Origin: WHTX01 sp038255145
GTDB taxonomy: Bacteria; Actinomycetota; Acidimicrobiia; Acidimicrobiales; CAIXPF01
Reading direction: 5' to 3'
Length of the DNA: 64,000 nt
NCBI GenBank assembly: GCA_038255145.1
Contig: JBBSLP010000029.1
Coordinates: 1 to 64,000 of the forward strand
Below the pieces are notes generated by a model. It saw nothing but the letters and a program-made list of their open reading frames with translations. It was not told the origin of the DNA and did no database searches. Of this stretch, positions 37,020 through 45,918 are shown one piece after another. Position numbers and translations under genes: made by a program. Position 1 is the first letter of the stretch. Each line of letters starts with the position of its first letter.

Positions 37020-38075
37020 ATGGCCAAGACCGAGGGCGAGGCCGCCGAGGTCGCCGTCGACGTCATCAAGGCCTTCACCGCCGACGTCTTCACTGCGGCG
37101 GGCATGGCCCGGGCCGATGCCGAGACCGTGGCCGAGAACTTCCTGTGGGCCGACTCGCGGGGCGTGGACACCCACGGCGTGCAGCGCATCCCCTGGTACC
37201 TGAGCTGGTTCGACAAGGGCATCACCGACCCCAGGGCGCAGATGACGGTGCTGCGCGAACGGCCCACCCTGCTGGTGGGCGACGGCCACAGCGGCCTGGG
37301 CCAGCTCGTGGCCACCCGCTTCGTCGAGGCCATGATCCCCAAGGCCGCCGAGTCGGGCCTGTGCCTGGGCACCATCCGCATGTCCAACGACTGGGGCTGT
37401 GGCGGCTGGTACCCCCACCTGGCGGCGTCGGCCGGGCTGGCCGCGGTGGCCACCACCACGTCCATCCCCAACCTGGCCCCCTACGGGTCGCGCACCAAGC
37501 TGTTCGGCAACAACCCCATGGCCTTCGCCTTCCCCCGCCGCGACGCGGCGCCGATCCTGTTGGACATGGCGCTGACCCCGGTGGCCCTGGGCAAGGTGCT
37601 GCGGGCCCAGGCCGAGGGCACCCAGCTGCCGGCGGCGTGGGGCTTCCAGGACCGCGACGGCAACCCCACCACCGACCCCAACCTGGCCATGGCCGGCATC
37701 ATCCCCGCCATCGGCGCCTACAAGGGGACAGGGCTGGCCATGATCACCAACCTGCTGGCCGGGGTGCTGTCGGGCTCGGCGCACAGCGCCAACGTCGAGG
37801 TGGGCAAGCGGGGACAGTTCTTCCTGCTCATGGACCCCGACGTCATCCACCCCGACGGCAAGGACGGCTACTACGACGCCGTCGAGGACCTGGTGGCCCA
37901 GGTCAGGGCGGTCGACGTGCTGCCCGGTCAGTCCGTGTTCCTGCCCGGTGAGCCCGAGGAGCTCCAGCGCCAGGCCCGCCTGGCCGCGGGCCGGATCCGC
38001 TACCCGGCCTCGGTCATCGACGGCCTACGGGCCGCGGCCGATCGCTTCGGCCTCAGCTTCGACGTCGCAGGCTGA
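37020..38075 (+). CDS. Ldh2/MDH-type NAD(P)-dependent oxidoreductase
   Basis: The protein has 351 residues from ATG 37020, which has GGGGGA 11 bases upstream; ATG 36975 is an in-frame alternative. Family marks are the N-terminal FTAAGMARADAETVAENFLWADSRGVDTHGVQRIP (catalytic His in DTHGV), the IRMSNDWGCGGWYPHLAASAGL stretch, PFGNNP-like KLFGNNPMAFAFPR and AYKGTGLAMITNLLAGVLSG. These enzymes reduce or oxidise malate, lactate, ureidoglycolate or related hydroxy acids. It ends 3 bases from the convergent monooxygenase gene. Confidence 0.9.
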   Translation: MAKTEGEAAEVAVDVIKAFTADVFTAAGMARADAETVAENFLWADSRGVDTHGVQRIPWYLSWFDKGITDPRAQMTVLRERPTLLVGDGHSGLGQLVATRFVEAMIPKAAESGLCLGTIRMSNDWGCGGWYPHLAASAGLAAVATTTSIPNLAPYGSRTKLFGNNPMAFAFPRRDAAPILLDMALTPVALGKVLRAQAEGTQLPAAWGFQDRDGNPTTDPNLAMAGIIPAIGAYKGTGLAMITNLLAGVLSGSAHSANVEVGKRGQFFLLMDPDVIHPDGKDGYYDAVEDLVAQVRAVDVLPGQSVFLPGEPEELQRQARLAAGRIRYPASVIDGLRAAADRFGLSFDVAG

Positions 38076-38078
38076 GGC

Positions 38079-39413
38079 TCAGGGGCGGGCCAGGCCCAGG
38101 TTGTCCCGCAGGGTGGCGCCCTCGTAGCGCTCGCGGAGCAGGCCCCGCTTGCGCAGTTCGGGCACGACGTGGCGGACGACCTCCTCGAACGTGCCGGGGA
38201 GGTGGGTGGCGGCGATGACGAAGCCGTCGCAGGCGTCGTTGGCCATCCAGTGCTCCATCTGGTCGGCGATCTGGGCGCCGGTGCCCACGAAGCGGGGGGA
38301 GGACTTCAGCGTGGCCCGGTGCGAGGCCAGGTCCCGCAGGGTCAGCTCCCGGCCGGACAGGTGGGCCCGGATGTTGTCGACGAAGCCGCGGATGCCCGAG
38401 GCGGTGTCGAGGAAGCTGTCGGGGATGGGGTCGTCGAGCTCGAAGCCGGAGAAGTCCAGGTTGGTGACCTCGCCCAGCAGCACCAACGAGGCCATGGGGT
38501 CGACGAGGTTGTCGAGGAACTCCTCCTCCTCGGCCGCCTGGGCCTCGGACTCCGCGGCCACCACGTAGACGAGGGGCAGGACCTTGACGGTGTCGGGGTC
38601 GCGTCCGGCCAGGGCGACCTGGGCCTTCTGGTCGCGGTAGTGGCCCTGGGCCAGGGCCAGGGTGTGGTCGTTGGTGAAGATGAGGTCGGCCCAGCGGGAG
38701 GCGAACACCCGGCCCCGGCCCGACGATCCCGCCTGGATGATGACGGGGCGGCCCTGGGGGGAGCGGGGCACGGTGAGGGGGCCCTTGGTGTGGAAGTGCT
38801 CGCCGACGTAGTTCAGCTCGTGGACCTTGGTGGGGTCACCGAAGTCGCCCGAGGCCTTGTCGCCGATGATGGCGCCGTCCTCCCACGTGTCCCACAGGCC
38901 GATGGTGGCCTCCATGAACTCGTCGGCCCGGTCGTAGCGCTCGTCGTGGCTGAGGTGCAGGTCGACGCCGTAGTTGCGGGCCTCGGCGTCGTTGACCGAG
39001 GTGACCACGGTCCACGCCGCCCGGCCCCCGGACAGGTGGTCGAGGGTGGCGAACGTCCGGGCCACGTGGAATGGGGTGTAGTAGGTCGTCGAATAGGTGG
39101 CGCCCAGGCCGATGTGGTCGGTGGCGGCGGCGACGACACCCAGGGTGACCGACAGGTCGAGCTTCACCGAGCGGGCCCCGGTGCGCACCGTCTCCACCAC
39201 CGAATCGCCGTAGATCCCGGGCATGGCCAGGCGGTCGTCGAAGAAGACGAGGTCGAAGCCACCGTCCTCCAGCACCTGCCCGATGTGCTGGTAGTAGCGG
39301 GCGGTGAGGAAGCCGGGGTCGGCCTGGGGGTGGCGCCAGGCGCCGGCGTAGACAGTGACGTTGCTGGCCTGCATGAACCCGACCAGGGCCATCGTTCGCC
39401 TGCTGTCGACCAT
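38079..39413 (-). CDS. FMN-dependent monooxygenase, NtaA/SnaA/DszA family
   Basis: The protein has 444 residues. It opens MALVGFMQASNVTVYAGAWRHPQADPGFLTARYYQHIGQVLEDGGFDLVFFDDRLAMP and has LGATYSTTYYTPFHVARTFATLDHLSGGRAAWTVVTSVNDAEARNYG, both characteristic of nitrilotriacetate/dibenzothiophene-sulfone-type class C flavin monooxygenases. QAGSSGRGRVFASRWADLIF follows. These enzymes use FMNH2 from a separate reductase to attack C-N or C-S bonds. No reductase gene is nearby. The downstream neighbour on the same strand direction is upstream gene 39479-40222, a binding protein, so a small uptake/attack unit is plausible. Confidence 0.93.
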   Translation of the reverse strand: MVDSRRTMALVGFMQASNVTVYAGAWRHPQADPGFLTARYYQHIGQVLEDGGFDLVFFDDRLAMPGIYGDSVVETVRTGARSVKLDLSVTLGVVAAATDHIGLGATYSTTYYTPFHVARTFATLDHLSGGRAAWTVVTSVNDAEARNYGVDLHLSHDERYDRADEFMEATIGLWDTWEDGAIIGDKASGDFGDPTKVHELNYVGEHFHTKGPLTVPRSPQGRPVIIQAGSSGRGRVFASRWADLIFTNDHTLALAQGHYRDQKAQVALAGRDPDTVKVLPLVYVVAAESEAQAAEEEEFLDNLVDPMASLVLLGEVTNLDFSGFELDDPIPDSFLDTASGIRGFVDNIRAHLSGRELTLRDLASHRATLKSSPRFVGTGAQIADQMEHWMANDACDGFVIAATHLPGTFEEVVRHVVPELRKRGLLRERYEGATLRDNLGLARP

Positions 39414-39478
39414 GCTGCGTGCCCCCTAGATCCCCCCGGGTGTGAGCGTCCCCGGACGCGCCCGGACAGTAGCGGCCG

Positions 39479-40222
39479 TCAGGCGGGGCCGGCGACGGTG
39501 AGGCCGTCGACGTGGTGGCGCTCGATGAAGCTGGCGACGAGACCGGTGGCCTTGGCCTCCTCGACGAAGGCGGTCAGGTACTCGAAACCGACCAGGGGAC
39601 GGCTGCGGGGGACCCCCATGGCCTGCTGCACGGCAGAGAAGCGGCCCTCGAGCACCCGAGCCCCGGGCAGGCGTTCGACGTCGGTGACCAGGCGGGGACG
39701 CAAGCCGGCCAGGGCGTCGAGGCCCTGGTCGACGAAGACATCGAAGGAGCCGTCGAGGCCCGTGGCCCGCACGAGCTCGGCGTGGGCCAGGTTGGCCTCC
39801 AGCCACAGGTCGTAGGCGGCCCGGGCCGCGCTGGCGATGCGCATGCCGGGCTGGTCCACCTCGGCCACCGTGGTCACCGTGGAACCGGCCGGCACCAGGT
39901 AGGTGGCCTCGATCTCGCAGTAGGCCGCGGTGAAGGCGATCTTCTCCTCGCGGGCCGGTTCGGCCCCGATGTTGCCGATGTCCCAGCGGCCGGACTCGGC
40001 ATCGTCGGCCAGCTCGCCGGGGGACTTGTAGCGCACCAGCTCGAGGCCGACGTCCAGGCGTCGGGCCAGCTCACGGGCCATGTCCGGCGACACCCCGACC
40101 GGGTTTCCTTCGTCGTCGCGCCCCGTCACCAACAGGAAGTTGCTGAGGTTGATGGCGGCGCGCAGGGTGCCCGTCGGCGCCAGCGCGGCGACGACGTCAG
40201 GGGTGGGTGCGGACAGCGGCAT
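39479..40222 (-). CDS. Amino-acid-type (SBP_bac_3) substrate-binding protein without signal peptide
   Basis: The protein has 247 residues in the family-3 solute-binding fold: LRAAINLSNFLLVTGRDDEGNPVGVSPDMARELARRLDVGLELVRYKSPGELADDAESGRWDIGNIGAEPAR. No signal sequence or lipobox precedes it, so it would be cytoplasmic and probably acts as a sensor or enzyme (cyclohexadienyl dehydratase-like) rather than a transporter part. No permease or ATPase genes adjoin. It is 65 bases upstream of the monooxygenase gene on the same strand. GTG 40231 is an alternative start. Confidence 0.8.
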   Translation of the reverse strand: MPLSAPTPDVVAALAPTGTLRAAINLSNFLLVTGRDDEGNPVGVSPDMARELARRLDVGLELVRYKSPGELADDAESGRWDIGNIGAEPAREEKIAFTAAYCEIEATYLVPAGSTVTTVAEVDQPGMRIASAARAAYDLWLEANLAHAELVRATGLDGSFDVFVDQGLDALAGLRPRLVTDVERLPGARVLEGRFSAVQQAMGVPRSRPLVGFEYLTAFVEEAKATGLVASFIERHHVDGLTVAGPA

Positions 40223-40300
40223 GGTGGGCACTCCCTGGACCAGGTGGCGAAGCGCTCAGCCTAGGCAGCGACGCCCACCGGGGTCGCCGGATGTCGAACT

Positions 40301-40344
40301 GAACGCCTGCACCCGTCTGGGGGGGGAGACGGGTAGATGCGTTC
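40301..40344 (-). terminator. Hairpin after the 2-hydroxyacid dehydrogenase gene
   Basis: ACCCGTCT and AGACGGGT pair perfectly around an 8-G run, and GAACGC/GCGTTC adds an outer stem across a small internal loop. It lies 38 bases downstream of the stop at 40382 on the minus strand. Confidence 0.6.
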
Positions 40345-40381
40345 ACTCCAGACAGAACGCCGTGAAAGGGCCGGACAGCGA

Positions 40382-41350
40382 TCAGAAGCCGGCGTGCTTG
40401 TCGACGATGCCGACGAGGGCGGCGCCCTCGCGGTAGCGGCGCAGGTTGTCGCAGAAGCGGTCGAGGTTGCGGCGGGAGCGGTGCTGGCTGGCCCCCGCGG
40501 TGTGCGGGGTGATCACCACGGTGTCGTAGCTCCACAGCGGGTGGTCGGCGGGCAGGGGTTCGGCCGGGGTCACGTCGAGGCCGGCACCACCCAGGTGACC
40601 CGAGGCCAGGGCCCTCACCAGGGCATCGCCGTCCACGACCTCGCCTCGGGTCACGTTGAGCAGGATGGCCCCCGGCCTCATGGCCGCGAAGGCGGCGTCG
40701 TCGAACAGGCCCTGGGTCACGGGCGTCAGCGGACAGCACACGGCCACCACGTCGGACACGGCCAAAAGCTCGGCCAGCCGCTCCCGGGGCCACACCTCGT
40801 CGACCCCATCGCCCCCGGGCACGGCCAGTTCGTCGACGGCCAGGCAGGTCATGCCGAAGGCGACGGCGCGACGGGCCACGGCCCGGCCCGTGCCCCCGAA
40901 GCCGACGATGCCCATGACCAGCCCCTCGAGCTCGAGCTCTTCCCGGCGCATCGCCTCACGGTGGGCCCAGCCGTCGGGACCGAGACGGATGGCCACGGCG
41001 ATGCGGCGGGTGATGGCCAGCAGCAGCCCGAAGGCGTGGTCGGCCAGGTGGCCGCCCACCAGCCCCTTCTCTCCGGTCAACACGACCTCGCTGTCCCGGA
41101 ACGCCGGGTACAGGAAGCCGTCCACCCCCGACGCCGTGGCGTGCACCCAACGCAGCTTCGGCGCGGCTTCGAACAGCGGCAGCGGCGCCACCCCGAGGAT
41201 GACGTCGACGTCGGCCGCTGCGGCCACCGCATCCCGCACCCGGCCCACGACCTGGACCGACGCATCGGGTCCGGCAGCCTCGGCCACCCGGGCCACGTCG
41301 TCGTCGCTGACCTCGGGCAGCGTCAGGCCCGTGACGATGAGCACCTTCAT
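40382..41350 (-). CDS. D-isomer-specific 2-hydroxyacid dehydrogenase
   Basis: The protein has 322 residues. The NAD-binding domain has GLVMGIVGFGGTGRAVARRAVAFGMTCLAVDEL. The catalytic Arg/Glu/His region follows in ILLNVTRGEVVDGDALVRALASGHLGGAGLDVTPAEPLPADHPLW and VVITPHTAGAS. The substrate cannot be told (glyoxylate, phosphoglycerate-like or other). It diverges from the isopropylmalate-dehydrogenase-like gene with 91 bases between, so the two could share regulation. Confidence 0.93.
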   Translation of the reverse strand: MKVLIVTGLTLPEVSDDDVARVAEAAGPDASVQVVGRVRDAVAAAADVDVILGVAPLPLFEAAPKLRWVHATASGVDGFLYPAFRDSEVVLTGEKGLVGGHLADHAFGLLLAITRRIAVAIRLGPDGWAHREAMRREELELEGLVMGIVGFGGTGRAVARRAVAFGMTCLAVDELAVPGGDGVDEVWPRERLAELLAVSDVVAVCCPLTPVTQGLFDDAAFAAMRPGAILLNVTRGEVVDGDALVRALASGHLGGAGLDVTPAEPLPADHPLWSYDTVVITPHTAGASQHRSRRNLDRFCDNLRRYREGAALVGIVDKHAGF

Positions 41351-41441
41351 GTGACCCCCCGAGGTCCCCGGCCGGTCCCCCCAGCCGTCGGCGCCGACCG
41401 TAGGCCGCCGGGGTTAGGGTCCGCTCGGGGAAAGGGGGCCC

Positions 41442-42548
41442 ATGACCACCAGCAACGTGACAAGCAGCGCCGTGACCGCCAGCAACGCCGGGCGACCGAT
41501 CGTGGCCGTGATCCCGGGGGATGACGCCGCTCCCGAAGCCATGGCCGCGGCCATGGCCGTGCTCCGCCACCTCGACGTGGACATCGACTGGGACGAGCTG
41601 CCGCCGGGGGCCGAGCTGGCCGACATGGACGTCGTCGACCGCGAGGCCTTCGTCGACGAGCGCATCGACGCCGCGGACACCGTGCTCTTCGGCTCGACCA
41701 ACGGCACCACCCCCGGTGTCGTCCACATGCGCTGGGGTCGGCGCACCTACGCCAACGTCCGCCCCATCCGCTGGCGCCCCGGCTACCGCTCCCCCCTGGC
41801 CCGCCCCGAGGGCGTGGACTACGTCATCGTGCGGGAGAACCTGGAGGACGCCTACGTCGGCATCATGGGCGACCTCGACGCCCTGCGGCAGTCCGGGCTG
41901 GTGGGCCCCGGCGCCAGGCTGGCGTACGGCGGTGAGGGGTGCTTCGCCGCCAAGGTCATCACCCGGGAGGGCACCGAGGCCGTGGCCCGATTCGCCTTCG
42001 GCCTGGCCCGCCGCCGACGCGCCGCCGGCCACCCCGGCAAGCTCACGGTGTCGGCCAAGACCAACATGCTGCCCAAGACCGACCGCTGGTTCTGCGACAT
42101 CGTGCGTGAGGTGGGTCAGGACCACCCCGACGTCGAGCTCGAGCAGTTCATCGTCGACGACATGGCCCACCGCCTCGTCCTGCGCCCCCACGAGCTCGAC
42201 GTGCTGCTGTTGCCCAACCTGTACGGCGACGTGCTCTCCGACGAGGGCGCGGCCACCATCGGGGGCATGGGCCTGGCCCCCTCGGGCTGCTACGGCGACG
42301 ACTTCGCCTACTTCGAGTCGGCCCACGGCACCGCCCCCGACCTGGCCGGCCAGGGACGCATCAACCCCACCGCCACCCTGCTCAGCGCGGTGCTCCTCCT
42401 CGAGCACGTGGGCCTGGTCGACGCCGCCGTCCGCCTCGATGCCGCCATCTCGGCCGTCTACGCCGACGGCAAGGTCGTGCCCGAGGACCAGGGCGGCACC
42501 GCCGGCACCGACGCCTTTGCCGCCGCCGTGGTCGACGCCCTCGGCTGA
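41442..42548 (+). CDS. Isocitrate/isopropylmalate dehydrogenase family enzyme
   Basis: The protein has 368 residues. It has the decarboxylating beta-hydroxyacid dehydrogenase fold: VIPGDDAAPEAMAAAMAVLRHL, then DYVIVRENLEDAYVGIMGD. Tyr and Lys in the active site are suggested by KLTVSAKTNMLPKTDRWFCDIVRE and FIVDDMAHRLVLRPHELDVLLLPNLYGDVLSDEGAATIGGMGLAPSG. ESAHGTAPDLAGQGRINPTATLLSAVLLLEH closes the NAD site. It could be a tartrate- or homoisocitrate-type enzyme, since neither leu nor TCA neighbours are present. Start ATG 41442. Confidence 0.92.
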   Translation: MTTSNVTSSAVTASNAGRPIVAVIPGDDAAPEAMAAAMAVLRHLDVDIDWDELPPGAELADMDVVDREAFVDERIDAADTVLFGSTNGTTPGVVHMRWGRRTYANVRPIRWRPGYRSPLARPEGVDYVIVRENLEDAYVGIMGDLDALRQSGLVGPGARLAYGGEGCFAAKVITREGTEAVARFAFGLARRRRAAGHPGKLTVSAKTNMLPKTDRWFCDIVREVGQDHPDVELEQFIVDDMAHRLVLRPHELDVLLLPNLYGDVLSDEGAATIGGMGLAPSGCYGDDFAYFESAHGTAPDLAGQGRINPTATLLSAVLLLEHVGLVDAAVRLDAAISAVYADGKVVPEDQGGTAGTDAFAAAVVDALG

Positions 42549-42649
42549 CGGACCCACCGACCGACCGCAGTTCACCGAGCAGGCCCCGCCGCAGAGGCAT
42601 AAGGTCCGCCACAGCTGCAGACAGTGGTCGGAGATGGGGGGGGCCCGTC

Positions 42650-43780
42650 ATGAAGCACTACTCCTGCGATTCGCACGTCGTGGAGCCGCGTGAGGTCTTC
42701 GAGGGCCTCGACAAGCGGTTCGGCGATCGGGCGCCCCGCATCGAGCGGGACTGGAAGGGTCGGCCGGGCGACTGGTTGCTGCTGCCCAACTCGGCCCCCA
42801 TCCCCGTGGGGCGGCTGGGCATCGCCGGCAACCGCCTCGACGACCCGGCCACCCACGAGCGCATCGCCCGGGGCTACGACGGGCTCAACCCCGGCGTGCT
42901 CGACCCCCACAAGCGCCTCGACGAGCAGGCGATCGACGGGGTGTGCGGCGAGGTCATGTACCCCTCGCTCAACATGTTCACCTTCGCCATCCCCGACCGC
43001 GACGTGGTGGCCGCCGTCTTCGAGCGCCACAACGACTGGGTGCTCGACTACTGCTCGGCCTCGCCCGAGCGGCTGCTGGGCATCGGCTGCCTGGGCCTGC
43101 CCGACGTCGAGATCGCCCTGGCCGAGATGCAGCGGGCGGCCACCAAGGGGGTGCGGGGCTTCGCCATCCCCACCCACGCCCCCATCGACCTGCCGTACAA
43201 CCACCCCCGCTACGACCCGTTCTGGGAGGCGGCCCAGGACTTCGGCGTGCCCCTGACCATGCACATCTTCACCGGGGCCACGCTCGACGGCGGCCTACCC
43301 GCCCACTGGGGCAGCCCGGGTGGGGCTATCAAGGGCTACACCCTGGCCCACACCACCGCGGTCAACACCATGATCGACCTGATCTGCGGCGGTGTCTGCG
43401 AGCGCTACCCCCAGCTGCAGTTCGTCATCTCCGAGTACGAGACGGGCTGGGTGGCCCAGACCCTGCACCGCCTCGACCACGCCGCCTACCGCACCCCCAA
43501 GGGCGCGGTCGACTACCTGACCATGAAGCCGTCGGACTACTTCCACCGCAACTTCCACGTCACCTTCGAGGACGACGAGGCCGGCGTGCTGACCCGTCAC
43601 CTCATCGGCGTCGACAACCTGCTGTGGGGCAACGACTACCCCCACCACGACGCCATCTGGCCCAACTCCATGGAGGCCCTCGACAAGGCCTTCGCCGGCG
43701 TGCCCGACAGCGAGCGCGAGCGCATGTGCTTCAGCAACACCGTCGAGCTCTACGACATCGACGTCACCCAGCTGCCGTGA
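42650..43780 (+). CDS. Amidohydrolase-family metal-dependent hydrolase (ACMSD-like)
   Basis: The protein has 376 residues. It opens YSCDSHVVEPREVFEGLDKRF (first metal-ligand motif, D-x-H). It has HIFTGATL, the Glu-rich QFVISEYETGWVAQTLHRLDH and the last motif LLWGNDYPHHDAIWPNS with the catalytic Asp. Relatives decarboxylate or hydrolyse aromatic or cyclic acids. It follows the dehydrogenase gene by 101 bases on the same strand. It ends at the long bidirectional hairpin before the convergent P450 gene. Confidence 0.92.
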   Translation: MKHYSCDSHVVEPREVFEGLDKRFGDRAPRIERDWKGRPGDWLLLPNSAPIPVGRLGIAGNRLDDPATHERIARGYDGLNPGVLDPHKRLDEQAIDGVCGEVMYPSLNMFTFAIPDRDVVAAVFERHNDWVLDYCSASPERLLGIGCLGLPDVEIALAEMQRAATKGVRGFAIPTHAPIDLPYNHPRYDPFWEAAQDFGVPLTMHIFTGATLDGGLPAHWGSPGGAIKGYTLAHTTAVNTMIDLICGGVCERYPQLQFVISEYETGWVAQTLHRLDHAAYRTPKGAVDYLTMKPSDYFHRNFHVTFEDDEAGVLTRHLIGVDNLLWGNDYPHHDAIWPNSMEALDKAFAGVPDSERERMCFSNTVELYDIDVTQLP

Positions 43781-43841
43781 GCTGAGGCTGGTGGTGGGGA
43801 GGCTGCGGGCGAGCGCCGCCTCCCCACCAGCGAAGCTCAGC
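43781..43841. terminator. Long bidirectional hairpin between amidohydrolase and P450 genes
   Basis: GCTGAG and CTCAGC close the outside. Inside, GCTGGTGGTGGGGAGGC faces GCCTCCCCACCAGC with one asymmetric bulge, around a GC-rich loop. It spans the whole gap between the convergent stops. Confidence 0.65.
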
Positions 43842-45144
43842 CGGCCAGGGCCACGGACTGGTGGTGGATGGCGCCGACGTGCAGGTCGACCAGCCACTGG
43901 GCGGGGCCGTCCAGCTGCAGGCCGGTGATCCACGGCCGCTTGGACAGCTCGTTGAACATGGCCCGCAGCTCGTAGCGGGCCACGTTGGCTCCCAGGCAGA
44001 AGTGGGCGCCGTGGCCGAAGGCCAGGTGGTAGTTGGGGTCGCGGGTGATGTCGAACCGGTACGGGTCCTCGAACATGGCCTCGTCCCGGTTGGCCGACGG
44101 GTACCAGATGCCCACGCTGTCCCCGGCCCGGATGACCTGGCCGTGGAGTTCGACGTCCTCGGTGGCCACCCGGGCGAACTGGATGACGGGGGAGGTCCAG
44201 CGCAGGATCTCCTCCACGGCCGTGTCCACGTGGGCGCCGGGCTCGGACACCAGCACGCGCATCTGGTCGGGGTGCTCCATCAGGGCCACCAGGCCCCGGG
44301 TGGTGGCGTTGCGGGTCGTCTCGTTGCCGGCGCCGATGAGCAGGGACAGGTAGCCGTGGAGTTGCTGGTCGGTGAGCTTGGCTCCGTCGACCTCGCTGTT
44401 GACCAGGACCGAGGCCAGATCGTCGCCGCCCTCCCGGCGCTTGCGGGCGATGAGGTCATCGAGGTAGGTGTGGAACTCGATCCGCAACCGCTTGCGCATC
44501 TGGGGCTTGGTCTCCCCGGGCAGGGCCCAGGACATGGAGTCCGAGTCGAACTGGGAATCCGTCCACCGCCAGATGTCGGCGTAGTCGTCGACGGGTACGC
44601 CCATCATCTCGCAGATGGTGGCCAGGGGCAGCTTGACGGCCAGCTCGTCGACCAGGTCCACCGACCCCCGGTCCCGCAGCGCCAGCTCGAACTCGTCGAC
44701 GAAGCGCACCGAGTGGTGCTCGAGCATGGCCGCCATCTTCCGGCACTTCGCCGGGGTGAAGGCCCGGTTGACCAGGGAGCGGAAGCCCTGGTGGCGGGGG
44801 TCGTCCATGAACACCATGTCCATGGGCTCGTCGGGGTCCCAGCCGTAGCGGGCGTCGCGCTTGGCCTTGACCTCCCACATGCGGCGGTCGTGCTCGGCCG
44901 ATGCCAGACGGAGCCGACCGGCGCCGTTGAGGAAGCGGCGGGCGTCGCGGCCCACGGACTGGACGTCCTCGAAGCGGGTGATGGCCCAGAAGGGCTCGAT
45001 GCCCGGGCGGTCGTACCAGTAGACGGGGGCCTCCCGCCGCAGCAGGTCCCACTCCGCCCACGGGTAGCCGCTGGTCATGTACCTGTCGACCGAATGGATG
45101 TCGATCGAACCCAGATCGTCGAGCGTCAGGGCGGTGCCGGTCAT
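43837..45144 (-). CDS. Cytochrome P450
   Basis: The protein has 435 residues, normal for a soluble bacterial P450. The I-helix oxygen-activation motif is GAGNETTRNATTRG (about 268-281). The ExxR lies in EILRWTSPV (T-R pair), and the haem-binding loop FGHGAHFCLGANVAR has the Cys ligand at residue 383. The early DDPRHQGFRSLVNRAFTPAKCRKM is typical of CYP125/CYP142-like steroid and terpene hydroxylases. No ferredoxin gene adjoins. It likely serves the surrounding catabolic genes. Confidence 0.95.
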   Translation of the reverse strand: MTGTALTLDDLGSIDIHSVDRYMTSGYPWAEWDLLRREAPVYWYDRPGIEPFWAITRFEDVQSVGRDARRFLNGAGRLRLASAEHDRRMWEVKAKRDARYGWDPDEPMDMVFMDDPRHQGFRSLVNRAFTPAKCRKMAAMLEHHSVRFVDEFELALRDRGSVDLVDELAVKLPLATICEMMGVPVDDYADIWRWTDSQFDSDSMSWALPGETKPQMRKRLRIEFHTYLDDLIARKRREGGDDLASVLVNSEVDGAKLTDQQLHGYLSLLIGAGNETTRNATTRGLVALMEHPDQMRVLVSEPGAHVDTAVEEILRWTSPVIQFARVATEDVELHGQVIRAGDSVGIWYPSANRDEAMFEDPYRFDITRDPNYHLAFGHGAHFCLGANVARYELRAMFNELSKRPWITGLQLDGPAQWLVDLHVGAIHHQSVALAG

Positions 45145-45311
45145 CGAAGCTCACCTCCTCGCAGGAGCCGTACGGGCCTCCCCTACCGGGCCCGACGTTC
45201 TGTTGCCATCTTGACAGGTGACGGCCGTCTCAGGCGCCGAAGCGCGTCGATGGCGGCCCTCGAGGGGTCGGGTCGCGACCCCGAAGGGGGTGTGCTGCCT
45301 ACGCTCGGGCC

Positions 45312-45791
45312 ATGTCCGCCTCGACCCCGACCCCGCTCCGCATCGACATCAACGCCGTGGCTCCGGCCCTGTACCGGGCCCAGGTCCACATGGACACGGC
45401 GGTACGCCGCTCGGGCCTCGACCCCGTGCTCTACGAGCTCATCAAGATCCGGGCCTCGCAGCTCAACGGGTGCGGCTACTGCCTGGACATGCACACCCAG
45501 GACGCCCGGGCCGCGGGTGAGACCGAGCAACGCCTGAACCTGCTCGTCGCCTGGCGCGACGCGCCGTTCTACAGCGACAGGGAGCAGGCGGCGTTGGCCC
45601 TGACCGAGGCCATCACCCTCATCTCGGCCGACCACGTGCCCGCCGCCGTGTGGGACAGGGCCGCGGCCCTGTTCACCGAAGAGGAGCTGAGCGCGGTGAT
45701 CATGGGCATCGTCGTCATCAACGCGTGGAACCGCATCGCCATCACCAGCGGGTCCCAGGCCGGCCGCTACGTGCTCGGCGAACACGGCTAG
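45312..45791 (+). CDS. Carboxymuconolactone decarboxylase/AhpD-like protein
   Basis: The protein has 159 residues. The peroxidase-type motif NGCGYCLDMHTQDARAAG has the Cys pair at 54 and 57 and His at 61, the redox/proton-relay set of AhpD-like members. ALALTEAITLI and VIMGIVVINAWNRIAI follow. These proteins reduce peroxides or act in aromatic catabolism. The motif favours a peroxidase/alkylhydroperoxide role. It is separate from the P450 gene (divergent, 167 bases) and 127 bases before the big signalling gene. Confidence 0.92.
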   Translation: MSASTPTPLRIDINAVAPALYRAQVHMDTAVRRSGLDPVLYELIKIRASQLNGCGYCLDMHTQDARAAGETEQRLNLLVAWRDAPFYSDREQAALALTEAITLISADHVPAAVWDRAAALFTEEELSAVIMGIVVINAWNRIAITSGSQAGRYVLGEHG

Positions 45792-45918
45792 CTCCTCCGT
45801 CCACTCGATCTCCGGTGGGTGCCCCAGGTTGGGGAACGTGACCTGTCGCCCTACCGCTGGTGGGGAGCCGGTCGGTCGTGCCCTAAAACGGGAGCCGGAT
45901 GTCACCGATGCCTTGGCC

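Noticed and set aside
38169..39815. 548-codon plus-strand open frame opposite the NtaA-type and binding-protein genes
   Set aside because: Gly/Val/Glu-rich shadow crossing two real minus-strand genes.
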